Assembly (NCBI GenBank): GCA_036877525.1
Contig: JAZGTH010000163.1
Coordinates: 165,436-229,435, forward strand
Direction of reading: 5' to 3'
Source of the DNA: Chromobotia macracanthus
Taxonomy: Eukaryota > Chordata > Actinopteri > Cypriniformes > Botiidae
DNA length: 64,000 nucleotides
How positions within the stretch are numbered: the stretch's first letter is position 1; each line of letters starts with the position of its first letter. Under the pieces are notes generated by a model that saw only the letters and a list, made by a program, of their open reading frames with translations, searched no databases and was not told the origin of the DNA. Of this stretch, positions 35,032 through 48,807 are shown piece after piece. Both the position numbers and the translations under genes were made by a program.

Positions 35032-36175
35032 TTTTAAAAAATCAGGCATTCTCGTTGCCATCACCTTGCCCCTCTGAACTTTTCAAACCAGGGATATTAA
35101 AAAGCACATGGCAAACAAAGCTCAAGAGACATGCTGAAGATGACAGTTAGAAAAACACTGATCACAAAAGACAGACATACAATCTCATGGCAAACGATGG
35201 TACAGTCCAGGCTAAAAAGGAGTCAGGATTCCATCCACATGGTAAACAATGGTACAGTCCAGGCTAAAAACAAGTCAGGATTCCAGCATCATGACAAACA
35301 ATGGTACAGTCCAGGATAAAAACAACTCAGGATTCCAGCCTCATGACAAACAATGGTACAGTCCAGGGTAAAAAGGAGTCAGGATTCCAGCATCATGACA
35401 AACAATGGTACAGTCCAGGATAAAAACAACTCGGGATTCTAGCCTCATGACAAACAATGGTATAGTCAAGGGGAAAAAGGAGTGAGGATTCCAACCACAT
35501 CACAAACAATAGTAGAGTCTAGGCTTAAAAGGAGTCAGGATTCCAACCATCTATAGAGAGTACAGGCAAAAGAGAAAAACACCTAAACCTGTCTATCAGC
35601 TTCAGTCAGGATTCCAGCCACATGACAAACAATGGTACAGTCCAGGCTAAAAACAACTCAGGATTCCAGTCTCATGACAAACAATGCTACAGTCCAGGGT
35701 AAAAAACAAGTCAGGATTCCACCTCATGACAAACAGTGGTACAGTCCAGGGTAAAAACAAGTCAGGATTCCAGCCTCATGACAAACAGTGGTACAGTCCA
35801 GGGTAAAAACAAGTCAGGTTTCCAGCCTCATGACAAACAATGGTACAGTCCAGGGTAAAAAGGAGTCAGGATTCCAGCATCAAGACAACAAATGGTACAG
35901 TCCAGGGTAGAAAGGAGTCAGGAATTCAGCCGCATGGTAAACAATAGTAGAATCCAGTCTTAAAAGGAGTCAGGATTCAAGCCTCATGAGAAACACTGGT
36001 ACAGTCCAGGCTAAAAAGGAGTCAGGATTCCAACCATCTATAGAGAGTACAGCCAAATGACAAACACACCTGAAGCTGTCTTTCAGGAAAGACAAATGTC
36101 TCAAATAATCAGAATCTTGATTACCTTCCAAATATATTCTGCTGAAATCAACAATCATCAAAACAAGTTGCAGTT

Positions 36176-36246
36176 GCACTGGGTGGGATTCGAACCCTGG
36201 TCCTCTTGCATGGCAAGCGAGAATTCTACCACTGTACTACCATTTC
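36176..36246 (-). tRNA. tRNA-Gly-GCC: tRNA-Gly(GCC)-like copy, boxes intact, loop variant
   Basis: Same GAATTCTC and TTGCCAT variants as 33127 at an offset of 3,049 bp. Boxes intact. Confidence 0.65.
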
Positions 36247-37286
36247 TTTTGAAAAAATCAGGCATTCTCGTTGCCATCACCTTTGCCCCTCTGAACTTTT
36301 CAAACCAGGGAATAAAAAGCACATGGCAAACAAAGCTCAAGAGACATGCTGAAGATGACAGTTAGAAAAACACTGATCACAAAAGACAGACATACAATCT
36401 CATGGCAAACGATGGTACAGTCCAGGCTAAAAAGGAGTCAGGATTCCATCCACATGGTAAACAATGGTACAGTCCAGGCTAAAAACAAGTCAGGATTCCA
36501 GCATCATGACAAACAATAGTACAGTCCAGGATAAAAACAACTCAGGATTCCAGCCTCATGACAAACAATGGTACAGTCCAGGGTAAAAAGGAGTCAGGAT
36601 TCCAGCATCATGACAAACAATGGTACAGTCCAGGATAAAAACAACTCGGGATTCTAGCCTCATGACAAACAATGGTACAGTCCAGGGTAAAAAGGAGTGA
36701 GGATTCCAACCACATCACAAACAATAGTAGAGTCTAGGCTTAAAAGGAGTCAGGATTCCAACCATCTATAGAGAGTACAGGCAAAAGAGAAAAACACCTA
36801 AACCTGTCTATCAGCTTCAGTCAGGATTCCAACAACATGGTAAACAATGCTACAGTCCAGGGTAAAAACAAGTCAGGATTCCAGCCTCATGACAAACAAT
36901 GGTACAGTCCAGGGTAAAAAGGAGTCAGGATTCCAGCATCATGACAAACAATGGTACAGTCCAGGGTAAAAAGGAGTCAGGATTCCAGCATCATGACAAA
37001 CAATGGTAAAGTCCAGGGTAGAAAGGAGTCAGGAATCCAGCCTCATGGTAAACAATAGTAGAATCCAGTCTTAAAAGGAGTCAGGATTCCAGCCTCATGA
37101 GAAACAATGGTACAGTCCAGGCTAAAAAGGAGTCAGGATTCCAACCATCTATAGAGAGTACAGCCAAATGACAAACACACCTGAAGCTGTCTTTCAGGAA
37201 AGACAAATGTCTCAAATAATCAGAATCTTGATTACCTTCCAAGTATATTCTGCTGAAATCAACAATCATCAAAACAAGTTGCAGTT

Positions 37287-37357
37287 GCACTGGGTGGGAT
37301 TCAAACCCTGGTCCTCTTGCATGGCAGGCGAGAGTTCTACCACTGTACTACCATTTC
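37287..37357 (-). pseudogene. tRNA-Gly(GCC)-like pseudogene, C56 lost
   Basis: The T loop reads TTTGAAT: the invariant C56, essential for the D-loop/T-loop contact and the B box, is T. The rest matches the representative copy. Confidence 0.65.
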
Positions 37358-38383
37358 TTTTGAAAAATCAGGCATTCTCGTTGCCATCACCTTGCCCCTC
37401 TGAACTTTTCAAACCAGGGAATTAAAAAGCACATGGCAAACAACTCAAGAGACATGCTGAAGATGACAGTTAGAAAAACACTGATCACAAAAGACAGACA
37501 TACAATCTCATGCAAACGATGGTACAGTCTAAAAAGGAAGTTCCATCCACATGGTAAACAATGGTACAGTCCAGGCTAAAAACAAGTCAGGATTCCAGCA
37601 TCATGACAAACAATGGTACAGTCCAGGATAAAAACAACTCAGGATTCCAGCCTCATGACAAACAATGGTACAGTCCAGGCTAAAAAGGAGTCAGGATTCC
37701 AGCATCATGACAAACAATGGTACAGTCCAGGATAAAAACAACTCGGGATTCTAGCCTCATGACAAACAATGGTATAGTCAAGGGTAAAAAGGAGTGAGGA
37801 TTCCAACCACATCACAAACAATAGTAGAGTCTAGGCTTAAAAGGAGTCAGGATTCCAACCATCTATAGAGAGTACAGGCAAAAGAGAAAAACACCTAAAC
37901 CTGTCTATCAGCTTCAGTCAGGATTCCAACAACATGGTAAACAATGCTACAGTCCAGGGTAAAAACAAGTCAGGATTCCAGCCTCATGACAAACAATGGT
38001 ACAGTCCAGGGTAAAAAGGAGTCAGGATTCCAGCATCATGACAAACAATGGTACAGTCCAGGGTAAAAAGGAGTCAGGATTCCAGCATCATGACAAACAA
38101 TGGTAAAGTCCAGGGTAGAAAGGAGTCAGGAATCCAGCCTCATGGTAAACAATAGTAGAATCCAGTCTTAAAAGGAGTCAGGATTCCAGCCTCATGAGAA
38201 ACAATGGTACAGTCCAGGCTAAAAAGGAGTCAGGATTCCAACCATCTATAGAGAGTACAGCCAAATGACAAACACACCTGAAGCTGTCTTTCAGGAAAGA
38301 CAAATGTCTCAAATAATCAGAATCTTGATTACCTTCCAAGTATATTCTGCTGAAATCAACAATCAACAAAACAAGTTGCAGTT

Positions 38384-38454
38384 GCACTGGGTGGGATTCA
38401 AACTCTGGTCCTCTTGCATGGTAGGCGAGAGTTCTACCACTGTACTACCATTTC
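38384..38454 (-). pseudogene. tRNA-Gly-like pseudogene with anticodon ACC
   Basis: The anticodon loop is CTACCAT: G34 is A, so the anticodon reads ACC instead of GCC. C56 is also T and the T stem starts CAGAG. Its partner, with the same changes, is at 43222. Confidence 0.68.
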
Positions 38455-39645
38455 TTTTGAAAATCAGGCATTCTCGTTGCCATCACCTTGCCCCTCTGAA
38501 CTTTTCAAACCAGGGAATTAAAAAGCACATGGCAAACAAAGCTCAAGAGACATGCTGAAGATGACAGTTAGAAAAACACTGATCACAAAAGACAGACATA
38601 CAATCTCATGGCAAACGATGGTACAGTCCAGGCTAAAAAGGAGTCAGGATCCATCCACATGGCAAGCAATGGTAGAGTCCAGGCTAAAAACAAGTCAGGA
38701 TTCCAGCATCATGACAAACAATAGTACAGTCCAGGATAAAAACAAGTCAGGATTCCAGCCTCATGACAAACAATGGTACAGTCCAGGCTAAAAAGGAGTC
38801 AGGATTCCAGCATCATGACAAACAATGGTACAGTCCAGGATAAAAACAACTCGGGATTCTAGCCTCATGACAAACAATGGTACAGTCCAGGGTAAAAAGG
38901 AGTGAGGATTCCAACCACATCACAAACAATAGTAGAGTCTAGGCTTAAAAGGAGTCAGGATTCCAACCATCTATAGAGAGTACAGGCAAAAGAGAAAAAC
39001 ACCTAAACCTGTCTATCAGCTTCAGTCAGGATTCCAACAACATGGTAAACAATGCTACAGTCCAGGGTAAAAACAAGTCAGGATTCCAGCCTCATGACAA
39101 ACAATGGTACAGTCCAGGGTAAAAAGGAGTCAGGATTCCAGCATCATGACAAACAATGGTACAGTCCAGGGTAAAAACAAGTCAGGATTCCAGCCTCATG
39201 ACAAACAGTGGTACAGTCCAGGGTAAAAACAAGTCAGGATTCCAGCCTCATGACAAACAGTGGTACAGTCAGGGTAAAAACAAGTCAGGTTTCAGCCTCA
39301 TGACAAACAATGGTACAGTCCAGGGTAAAAAGGAGTCAGGATTCCAGCATCATGACAAACAATGGTAAAGTCCAGGGTAGAAAGGAGTCAGGAATTCAGC
39401 CTCATGGTAAACAATAGTAGAATCCAGTCTTAAAAGGAGTCAGGATTCCAGCCTCATGAGAAACAATGGTACAGTCCAGGCTAAAAAGGAGTCAGGATTC
39501 CAACCATCTATAGAGAGTACAGCCAAATGACAAACACACCTGAAGCTGTCTGTCAGGAAAGACAAATGTCTCAAATAATCAGAATCTTGATTACCTTCCA
39601 AGTATATTCTGCTGAAATCAACAATCATCAAAACAAGTTGCAGTT

Positions 39646-39717
39646 GCACTGGGGTGGGATTCGAACCCTGGTTCTCTTGCATGGCAGGCGAGAGTTCTAC
39701 CACTGTACTACCATTTC
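39646..39717 (-). tRNA. tRNA-Gly-GCC: tRNA-Gly(GCC)-like copy, 72-nt subfamily Z
   Basis: Subfamily Z has one extra base between acceptor and T stem (plus-strand cactggggtggg) and GAGAACCAGGG in the variable region. Both boxes and GCC intact. Members are at 39646, 46343, 48808, 51579, 55957 and 62336. Confidence 0.62.
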
Positions 39718-40543
39718 TTTTGAAAAATCAGGCATTCTCGTTGCCATCACCTTGCCCCTCTGAACTTTTCAAACCAGGGAATTAAAAAGCACATGGCAAA
39801 CAAAGCTCAAGAGACATGCTGAAGATGACAGTTAGAAAAACACTGATCACAAAAGACAGACATACAATCTCATGGCAAACGATGGTACAGTCCAGGCTAA
39901 AAAGGAGTCAGGATTCCATCCACATGGTAAACAATGGTACAGTCCAGGCTAAAAACAAGTCAGGATTCCAGCATCATGACAAACAATGGTACAGTCCAGG
40001 ATAAAAACAACTCAGGATTCCAGCCTCATGACAAACAATGGTACAGTCCAGGGTAAAAAAGGAGTCAGGATTCCAGCATCATGACAAACAATGGTACAGT
40101 CCAGGATAAAAACAACTCGGGATTCTAGCCTCATGACAAACAATGGTACAGTCCAGGGTAAAAAGGAGTGAGGATTCCAACCACATCACAAACAATAGTA
40201 GAGTCTAGGCTTAAAAGGAGTCAGGATTCCAACCATCTATAGAGAGTACAGGCAAAAGAGAAAAACACCTAAACCTGTCTATCAGCTTCAGTCAGGATTC
40301 CAACAACATGGTAAACAATGCTACAGTACAGGGTAAAAACAAGTCAGGATTCCAGCCTCATGACAAACAATGGTACAGTCCAGGCAAAAAAGGAGTCAGG
40401 ATTCCAACCATCTATAGAGAGTACAGCCAAATGACAAACACACCTGAAGCTGTCTTTCAGGAAAGACAAATGTCTCAAATAATCAGAATCTTGATTACCT
40501 TCCAAGTATATTCTGCTGAAATCAACAATCATCAAAACAAGTT

Positions 40544-40564
40544 GCAGTTGCAAGATGACAGTTA
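40544..40564. repeat. tRNA-excision joint
   Basis: Joint at 40552/40553; begins a 677-bp tRNA-less subunit. Confidence 0.88.
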
Positions 40565-41220
40565 GAAAAACACTGATCACAAAAGACAGACATACAATCT
40601 CATGGCAAACGATGGTACAGTCCAGGCTAAAAAGGAGTCAGGATTCCATCCACATGGTAAACAATGGTACAGTCCAGGCTAAAAACAACTCAGGATTCCA
40701 GCCTCATGACAAACAATGGTACAGTCCAGGGTAAAAAGGTGTCAGGATTCCAGCATCATGACAAACAATGGTATAGTCCAGGATAAAAACAACTCGGGAT
40801 TCTAGCCTCATGACAAACAATGGTACAGTCCAGGGTAAAAAGGAGTGAGGATTCCAACCACATCACAAACAATAGTAGAGTCTAGGCTTAAAAGGAGTCA
40901 GGATTCCAACCATCTATAGAGAGTACAGGCAAAAGAGAAAAACACCTAAACCTGTCTATCAGCTTCAGTCAGGATTCCAACAACATGGTAAACAATGCTA
41001 CAGTCCAGGGTAAAAACAAGTCAGGATTCCAGCCTCATGACAAACAATGGTACAGTCCAGGCAAAAAAGGAGTCAGGATTCCAACCATCTATAGAGAGTA
41101 CAGCCAAATGACAAACACACCTGAAGCTGTCTTTCAGGAAAGACAAATGTCTCAAATAATCAGAATCTTGATTACCTTCCAAGTATATTCTGCTGAAATC
41201 AACAATCATCAAAACAAGTT

Positions 41221-41241
41221 GCAGTTGCAAGATGACAGTTA
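41221..41241. repeat. tRNA-excision joint
   Basis: Joint at 41229/41230, 677 bp after the previous one. Confidence 0.88.
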
Positions 41242-42110
41242 GAAAAACACTGATCACAAAAGACAGACATACAATCTCATGGCAAACGATGGTACAGTCC
41301 AGGCTAAAAAGGAGTCAGGATTCCATCCACATGGTAAACAATGGTACAGTCCAGGCTAAAAACAACTCAGGATTCCAGCCTCATGACAAACAATGGTACA
41401 GTCCAGGGTAAAAAGGAGTCAGGATTCCAGCATCATGACAAACAATGGTACAGTCCAGGATAAAAACAGCTCGGGATTCTAGCCTCATGACAAACAATGG
41501 TACAGTCCAGGGTAAAAAGGAGTGAGGATTCCAACCACATCACAAACAATAGTAGAGTCTAGGCTTAAAAGGAGTTAGGATTCCAACCATCTATAGAGAG
41601 TACAGGCAAAAGAGAAAAACACCTAAACCTGTCTATCAGCTTCAGTCAGGATTCCAACAACATGGTAAACAATGCTACAGTCCAGGGTAAAAACAAGTCA
41701 GGATTCCAGCCTCATGACAAACAATGGTACAGTCCAGGGTAAAAAGGAGTCAGGATTCCAGCATCATGACAAACAATGGTACAGTCCAGGGTAAAAGGAG
41801 TCAGGATTCCAGCATCATGACAAACAATGGTAAAGTCCAGGGTAGAAAGGAGTCAGGAATCCAGCCTCATGGTAAACAATAGTAGAATCCAGTCTTAAAA
41901 GGAGTCAGGATTCCAGCCTCATGAGAAACAATGGTACAGTCCAGGCTAAAAAGGAGTCAGGATTCCAACCATCTATAGAGAGTACAGCCAAATGACAAAC
42001 ACACCTGAAGCTGTCTTTCAGGAAAGACAAATGTCTCAAATAATCAGAATCTTGATTACCTTCCAAGTATATTCTGCTGAAATCAACAATCATCAAAACA
42101 AGTTGCAGTT

Positions 42111-42181
42111 GCACTGGGTGGGATTCGAACCCTGGTCCTCTTGCATGGCAGGCGAGAGTTCTACCACTGTACTACCATTTC
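42111..42181 (-). tRNA. tRNA-Gly-GCC: tRNA-Gly(GCC)-like copy, boxes intact
   Basis: Matches the representative copy at 1062 through the tRNA body, with both boxes and TTTT downstream. Confidence 0.68.
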
Positions 42182-43221
42182 TTTTGAAAAATCAGGCATT
42201 CTCGTTGCCATCACCTTGCCCCTCTGAACTTTTCAAACCAGGGAATTAAAAAGCACATGGCAAACAAAGCTCAAGAGACATGCTGAAGATGACAGTTAGA
42301 AAAACACTGATCACAAAAGACAGACATACAATCTCATGGCAAACGATGGTACAGTCCAGGCTAAAAAGGAGTCAGGATTCCATCCACATGGTAAACAATG
42401 GTACAGTCCAGGCTAAAAACAAGTCAGGATTCCAGCATCATGACAAACAATGGTACAGTCCAGGATAAAAACAACTCAGGATTCCAGCCTCATGACAAAC
42501 AATGGTACAGTCCAGGGTAAAAAGGAGTCAGGATTCCAGCATCATGACAAACAATGGTACAGTCCAGGATAAAAACAACTCGGGATTCTAGCCTCATGAC
42601 AAACAATGGTACAGTCCAGGGTAAAAAGGAGTGAGGATTCCAACCACATCACAAACAATAGTAGAGTCTAGGCTTAAAAGGAGTCAGGATTCCAACCATC
42701 TATAGAGAGTACAGGCAAAAGAGAAAAACACCTAAACCTGTCTATCAGCTTCAGTCAGGATTCCAACAACATGGTAAACAATGCTACAGTCCAGGGTAAA
42801 AACAAGTCAGGATTCCAGCCTCATGACAAACAATGGTACAGTCCAGGGGAAACAGGAGTCAGGATTCCAGCATCATGACAAACAATGGTACAGTCCAGGG
42901 TAAAAAGGAGTCAGGATTCCAGCATCATGACAAACAATGGTAAAGTCCAGGGTAGAAAGGAGTCAGGAATCCAGCCTCATGGTAAAACAATAGTAGAATC
43001 CAGTCTTAAAAGGAGTCAGGATTCCAGCCTCATGAGAAACAATGGTACAGTCCAGGCTAAAAAGGAGTCAGGATTCCAACCATCTATAGAGAGTACAGCC
43101 AAATGACAAACACACCTGAAGCTGTCTTTCAGGAAAGACAAATGTCTCAAATAATCAGAATCTTGATTACCTTCCAAGTATATTCTGCTGAAATCAACAA
43201 TCAACAAAACAAGTTGCAGTT

Positions 43222-43292
43222 GCACTGGGTGGGATTCAAACTCTGGTCCTCTTGCATGGTAGGCGAGAGTTCTACCACTGTACTACCATTTT
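43222..43292 (-). pseudogene. tRNA-Gly-like pseudogene with anticodon ACC
   Basis: Same ACC anticodon and C56 loss as 38384 (offset 4,838 bp). The first acceptor base is also A (plus-strand run of Ts at its edge). Confidence 0.68.
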
Positions 43293-44111
43293 TTTTGAAA
43301 ATCAGGCATTCTCGTTGCCATCACCTTGCCCCTCTGAACTTTTCAAACCAGGGAATTAAAAAGCACATGGCAAACAAAGCTCAAGAGACATGCTGAAGAT
43401 GACAGTTAGAAAAACACTGATCACAAAAGACAGACATACAATCTCATGGCAAACGATGGTACAGTCCAGGCTAAAAAAGGAGTCAGGATTCCATCCACAT
43501 GGTAAACAATGGTACAGTCCAGGCTAAAAACAATCAGGATTCCACACATGACAAACAATGGTACAGTCCAGGATAAAAACAACTCAGGATTCCAGCCTCA
43601 TGACAAACAATGGTACAGTCCAGGGTAAAAAGGAGTCAGGATTCCAGCATCATGACAAACAATGGTACAGTCCAGGATAAAAACAACTCGGGATTCTAGC
43701 CTCATGACAAACAATGGTACAGTCCAGGGTAAAAAGGAGTGAGGATTCCAACCACATCACAAACAATAGTAGAGTCTAGGCTTAAAAGGAGTCAGGATTC
43801 CAACCATCTATAGAGAGTACAGGCAAAAGAGAAAAACACCTAAACCTGTCTATCAGCTTCAGTCAGGATTCCAACAACATGGTAAACAATGCTACAGTCC
43901 AGGGTAAAAACAAGTCAGGATTCCAGCCTCATGACAAACAATGGTACAGTCCAGGCAAAAAAGGAGTCAGGATTCCAACCATCTATAGAGTACAGCCAAA
44001 TGACAAACACACCTGAAGCTGTCTTTCAGGAAAGACAAATGTCTCAAATAATCAGAATCTTGATTACCTTCCAAGTATATTCTGCTGAAATCAACAATCA
44101 TCAAAACAAGT

Positions 44112-44132
44112 TGCGTTGCAAGATGACAGTTA
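44112..44132. repeat. tRNA-excision joint with small loss
   Basis: Joint at 44120/44121; the word before it is ttgcgttgca, one base short of ttgcagttgca. Confidence 0.85.
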
Positions 44133-44782
44133 GAAAAACACTGATCACAAAGACAGACATACAATCTCATGGCAAACGATGGTACAGTCCAGGCTAAAAA
44201 GGAGTCAGGATTCCATCCACATGGTAAACAATGGTACAGTCCAGGCTAAAAACAACTCAGGATTCCAGCCTCATGACAAACAATGGTACAGTCCAGGGTA
44301 AAAAGGTGTCAGGATTCCAGCATCATGACAAACAATGGTACAGTCCAGGATAAAAACAACTCGGGATTCTAGCCTCATGACAAACAATGGTACAGTCCAG
44401 GGTAAAAAGGAGTGAGGATTCCAACCACATCACAAACAATAGTAGAGTCTAGGCTTAAAAGGAGTCAGGATTCCAACCATCTATAAGAGTACAGGCAAAA
44501 GAAAAACACCTAAACCTGTCTATCAGCTTCAGTCAGGATTCCAACAACATGGTAAAAATGCTACAGTCAGGGTAAAAACAAGTCAGGATTCCAGCCTCAT
44601 GACAAACAATGGTACAGTCCAGGCAAAAAAGGAGTCAGGATTCCAACCATCTATAGAGAGTACAGCCAAATGACAAACACACCTGAAGCTGTCTTTCAGG
44701 AAAGACAAATGTCTCAAATAATCAGAATCTTGATTACCTTCCAAGTATATTCTGCTGAAATCAACAATCATCAAAACAAGTT

Positions 44783-44803
44783 GCAGTTGCAAGATGACAG
44801 TTA
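44783..44803. repeat. tRNA-excision joint
   Basis: Joint at 44791/44792; 671 bp after the previous joint because of several short deletions between them. Confidence 0.88.
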
Positions 44804-45465
44804 GAAAAACACTGATCACAAAAGACAGACATACAATCTCATGGCAAACGATGGTACAGTCCAGGCTAAAAAGGAGTCAGGATTCCATCCACATGGTAAA
44901 CAAAGGTACAGTCCAGGCTAAAAACAACTCAGGATTCCAGCCTCATGACAAACAATGGTACAGTCCAGGGTAAAAAGGTGTCAGGATTCCAGCATCATGA
45001 CAAACAATGGTACAGTCCAGGATAAAAACAACTCGGGATTCTAGCCTCATGACAAACAATGGTACAGTCCAGGGTAAAAAGGAGTGAGGATTCCAACCAC
45101 ATCACAAACAATAGTAGAGTCTAGGCTTAAAAGGAGTCAGGATTCCAACCATCTATAGAGAGTACAGGCAAAAGAGAAAAACACCTAAACCTGTCTATCA
45201 GCTTCAGTCAGGATTCCAACAACATGGTAAACAATGCTACAGTCCAGGGTAAAAACAAGTCAGGATTCCAGCCTCATGACAAACAATGGTACAGTCCAGG
45301 CAAAAAAGGAGTCAGGATTCCAACCATCTATAGAGAGTACAGCCAAATGACAAACACACCTGAAGCTGTCTTTCAGGAAAGACAAATGTCTCAAATAATC
45401 AGAATCTTGATTACCTTCCAAGTATATTCTGCTGAAATCAACAATCAACAAAACAAGTTGCAGTT

Positions 45466-45533
45466 GCACTGGGTGGGATTCAAACTCTGGTCCTCTTGTG
45501 GCAGGCGGAGTTCTACCACTGTACTACCATTTC
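45466..45533 (-). pseudogene. tRNA-Gly-like pseudogene with internal deletions
   Basis: Only 68 nt. Two bases are missing beside the anticodon stem (cttgtggcagg) and another in the 5' anticodon stem (gcggag). C56 is also lost. It lies in a stretch rich in 1-3 base deletions that may be assembly errors. Confidence 0.6.
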
Positions 45534-46342
45534 TTTTGAAAATCAGGCATTCTCGTTGCCATCACCTTGCCCTCTGAACTTTTCAAACCAGGGAATTAAA
45601 AAGCACATGGCAAACAAAGCTCAAGAGACATGCTGAAGATGACAGTTAGAAAAACACTGATCACAAAAAGACAGACATACAATCTCATGGCAAACGATGG
45701 TACAGTCCAGGCTAAAAAGGAGTCAGGATCCATCCACATGGTAAGCAATGGTAGAGTCCAGGCTAAAAAACAAGTCAGGATTCCACACATGACAAACAAT
45801 GGTACAGTCCAGGATAAAAACAACTCAGGATTCCAGCCTCATGACAAACAATGGTACAGTCCAGGGTAAAAACAAGTCAGGATTCCAGCCTCATGACAAA
45901 CAGTGGTACAGTCCAGGGTAAAAACAAGTCAGGATTCCAGCCTCATGACAAACAGTGGTACAGTCCAGGGTAAAAACAAGTCAGGTTTCCAGCCTCATGA
46001 CAAACAATGGTACAGTCCAGGGTAAAAAGGAGTCAGGATTCCAGCATCATGACAAACAATGGTAAAGTCCAGGGTAGAAAGGAGTCAGGAATTCAGCCTC
46101 ATGGTAAACAATAGTAGAATCCAGTCTTAAAAGGAGTCAGGATTCCAGCCTCATGAGAAACAATGGTACAGTCCAGGCTAAAAAGGAGTCAGGATTCCAA
46201 CCATCTATAGAGAGTACAGCCAAATGACAAACACACCTGAAGCTGTCTGTCAGGAAAGACAAATGTCTCAAATAATCAGAATCTTGATTACCTTCCAAGT
46301 ATATTCTGCTGAAATCAACAATCATCAAAACAAGTTGCAGTT

Positions 46343-46414
46343 GCACTGGGGTGGGATTCGAACCCTGGTTCTCTTGCATGGCAGGCGAGAGTTCTACCAC
46401 TGTACTACCATTTC
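46343..46414 (-). tRNA. tRNA-Gly-GCC: tRNA-Gly(GCC)-like copy, subfamily Z
   Basis: Z-type 72-nt copy with both boxes intact; partner of 39646 at an offset of 6,697 bp. Confidence 0.62.
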
Positions 46415-47238
46415 TTTTGAAAAATCAGGCATCTCGTTGCCATCACCTTGCCCCTCTGAACTTTTCAAACCAGGGAATTAAAAGCACATGGCAAACAAAG
46501 CTCAAGAGACATGCTGAAGATGACAGTTAGAAAAACACTGATCACAAAAGACAGACATACAATCTCATGGCAAACGATGGTACAGTCCAGGCTAAAAAGG
46601 AGTCAGGATTCCATCCACATGGTAAACAATGGTACAGTCCAGGCTAAAAACAAGTCAGGATTCCAGCATCATGACAAACAATGGTACAGTCCAGGATAAA
46701 AACAACTCAGGATTCCAGCCTCATGACAAACAATGGTACAGTCCAGGGTAAAAAGGAGTCAGGATTCCAGCATCATGACAAACAATGGTACAGTCCAGGA
46801 TAAAAACAACTCGGGATTCTAGCCTCATGACAAACAATGGTACAGTCCAGGGTAAAAAAGGAGTGAGGATTCCAACCACATCACAAACAATAGTAGAGTC
46901 TAGGCTTAAAAGGAGTCAGGATTCCAACCATCTATAGAGAGTACAGGCAAAAGAGAAAAACACCTAAACCTGTCTATCAGCTTCAGTCAGGATTCCAACA
47001 ACATGGTAAACAATGCTACAGTACAGGGTAAAAACAAGTCAGGATTCCAGCCTCATGACAAACAATGGTACAGTCCAGGCAAAAAAGGAGTCAGGATTCC
47101 AACCATCTATAGAGAGTACAGCCAAATGACAAACACACCTGAAGCTGTCTTTCAGGAAAGACAAATGTCTCAAATAATCAGAATCTTGATTACCTTCCAA
47201 GTATATTCTGCTGAAATCAACAATCATCAAAACAAGTT

Positions 47239-47259
47239 GCAGTTGCAAGATGACAGTTA
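47239..47259. repeat. tRNA-excision joint
   Basis: Joint at 47247/47248; partner of 40552 at +6,695 bp. Confidence 0.88.
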
Positions 47260-47915
47260 GAAAAACACTGATCACAAAAGACAGACATACAATCTCATGG
47301 CAAACGATGGTACAGTCCAGGCTAAAAAGGAGTCAGGATTCCATCCACATGGTAAACAAAGGTACAGTCCAGGCTAAAAACAACTCAGGATTCCAGCCTC
47401 ATGACAAACAATGGTACAGTCCAGGGTAAAAAGGTGTCAGGATTCCAGCATCATGACAAACAATGGTACAGTCCAGGATAAAAACAACTCGGGATTCTAG
47501 CCTCATGACAAACAATGGTACAGTCCAGGGTAAAAAGGAGTGAGGATTCCAACCACATCACAAACAATAGTAGAGTCTAGGCTTAAAAGGAGTCAGGATT
47601 CCAACCATCTATAGAGAGTACAGGCAAAAGAGAAAAACACCTAAACCTGTCTATCAGCTTCAGTCAGGATTCCAACAACATGGTAAACAATGCTACAGTC
47701 CAGGGTAAAAACAAGTCAGGATTCCAGCCTCATGACAAACAATGGTACAGTCCAGGCAAAAAAGGAGTCAGGATTCCAACCATCTATAGAGAGTACAGCC
47801 AAATGACAAACACACCTGAAGCTGTCTTTCAGGAAAGACAAATGTCTCAAATAATCAGAATCTTGATTACCTTCCAAGTATATTCTGCTGAAATCAACAA
47901 TCATCAAAACAAGTT

Positions 47916-47936
47916 GCAGTTGCAAGATGACAGTTA
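47916..47936. repeat. tRNA-excision joint
   Basis: Joint at 47924/47925; partner of 41229 at +6,695 bp. Confidence 0.88.
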
Positions 47937-48807
47937 GAAAAACACTGATCACAAAAGACAGACATACAATCTCATGGCAAACGATGGTACAGTCCAGGCT
48001 AAAAAGGAGTCAGGATTCCATCCACATGGTAAACAATGGTACAGTCCAGGCTAAAAACAACTCAGGATTCCAGCCTCATGACAAACAATGGTACAGTCCA
48101 GGGTAAAAAAGGAGTCAGGATTCCAGCATCATGACAAACAATGGTACAGTCCAGGATAAAAACAACTCGGGATTCTAGCCTCATGACAAACAATGGTACA
48201 GTCCAGAGTAAAAAGGAGTGAGGATTCCAACCACATCACAAACAATAGTAGAGTCTAGGCTTAAAAGGAGTCAGGATTCCAACCATCTATAGAGAGTACA
48301 GGCAAAAGAGAAAAACACCTAAACCTGTCTATCAGCTTCAGTCAGGATTCCAACAACATGGTAAACAATGCTACAGTCCAGGGTAAAAACAAGTCAGGAT
48401 TCCAGCCTCATGACAAACAATGGTACAGTCCAGGGTAAAAACGAGTCAGGTTTCCAGCATCATGACAAACAATGGTACAGTCCAGGGTAAAAAGGAGTCA
48501 GGATTCCAGCATCATGACAAACAATGGTAAAGTCCAGGGTAGAAAGGAGTCAGGAATTCAGCCTCATGGTAAACAATAGTAGAATCAAGTCTTAAAAGGA
48601 GTCAGGATTCCAGCCTCATGATAAACAATGGTACAGTCCAGGCTAAAAAGGAGTCAGGATTCCAACCATCTATAGAGAGTACAGCCAAATGACAAACACA
48701 CCTGAAGCTGTCTTTCAGGAAAGACAAATGTCTCAAATAATCAGAATCTTGATTACCTTCCAAGTATATTCTGCTGAAATCAACAATCATCAAAACAAGT
48801 TGCAGTT

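Larger units (their letters stand above)
30990..37240. repeat. Tandem pair of 3,049-bp higher-order units
   Basis: Offsets of 3,049-3,051 bp link the truncated 140-bp blocks, the inverted segments (31147 and 34197), the tRNA-less joints (31568 and 34617) and the tRNA-like copies (31912/34961 and 33127/36176). The copies part at about 34196/37240, where the first enters the second inverted segment and the other continues normally. Confidence 0.8.
39200..48800. repeat. Pair of ~2.9-kb segments at 6,695-6,697-bp offset
   Basis: About 39200-42100 matches about 45900-48800: Z-type tRNA copies 39646/46343 and tRNA-less joints 40552/47247 and 41229/47924. Private words such as ctacagtacaggg at 40320/47015 agree. 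The 3.8 kb between them has different unit order. Confidence 0.72.
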
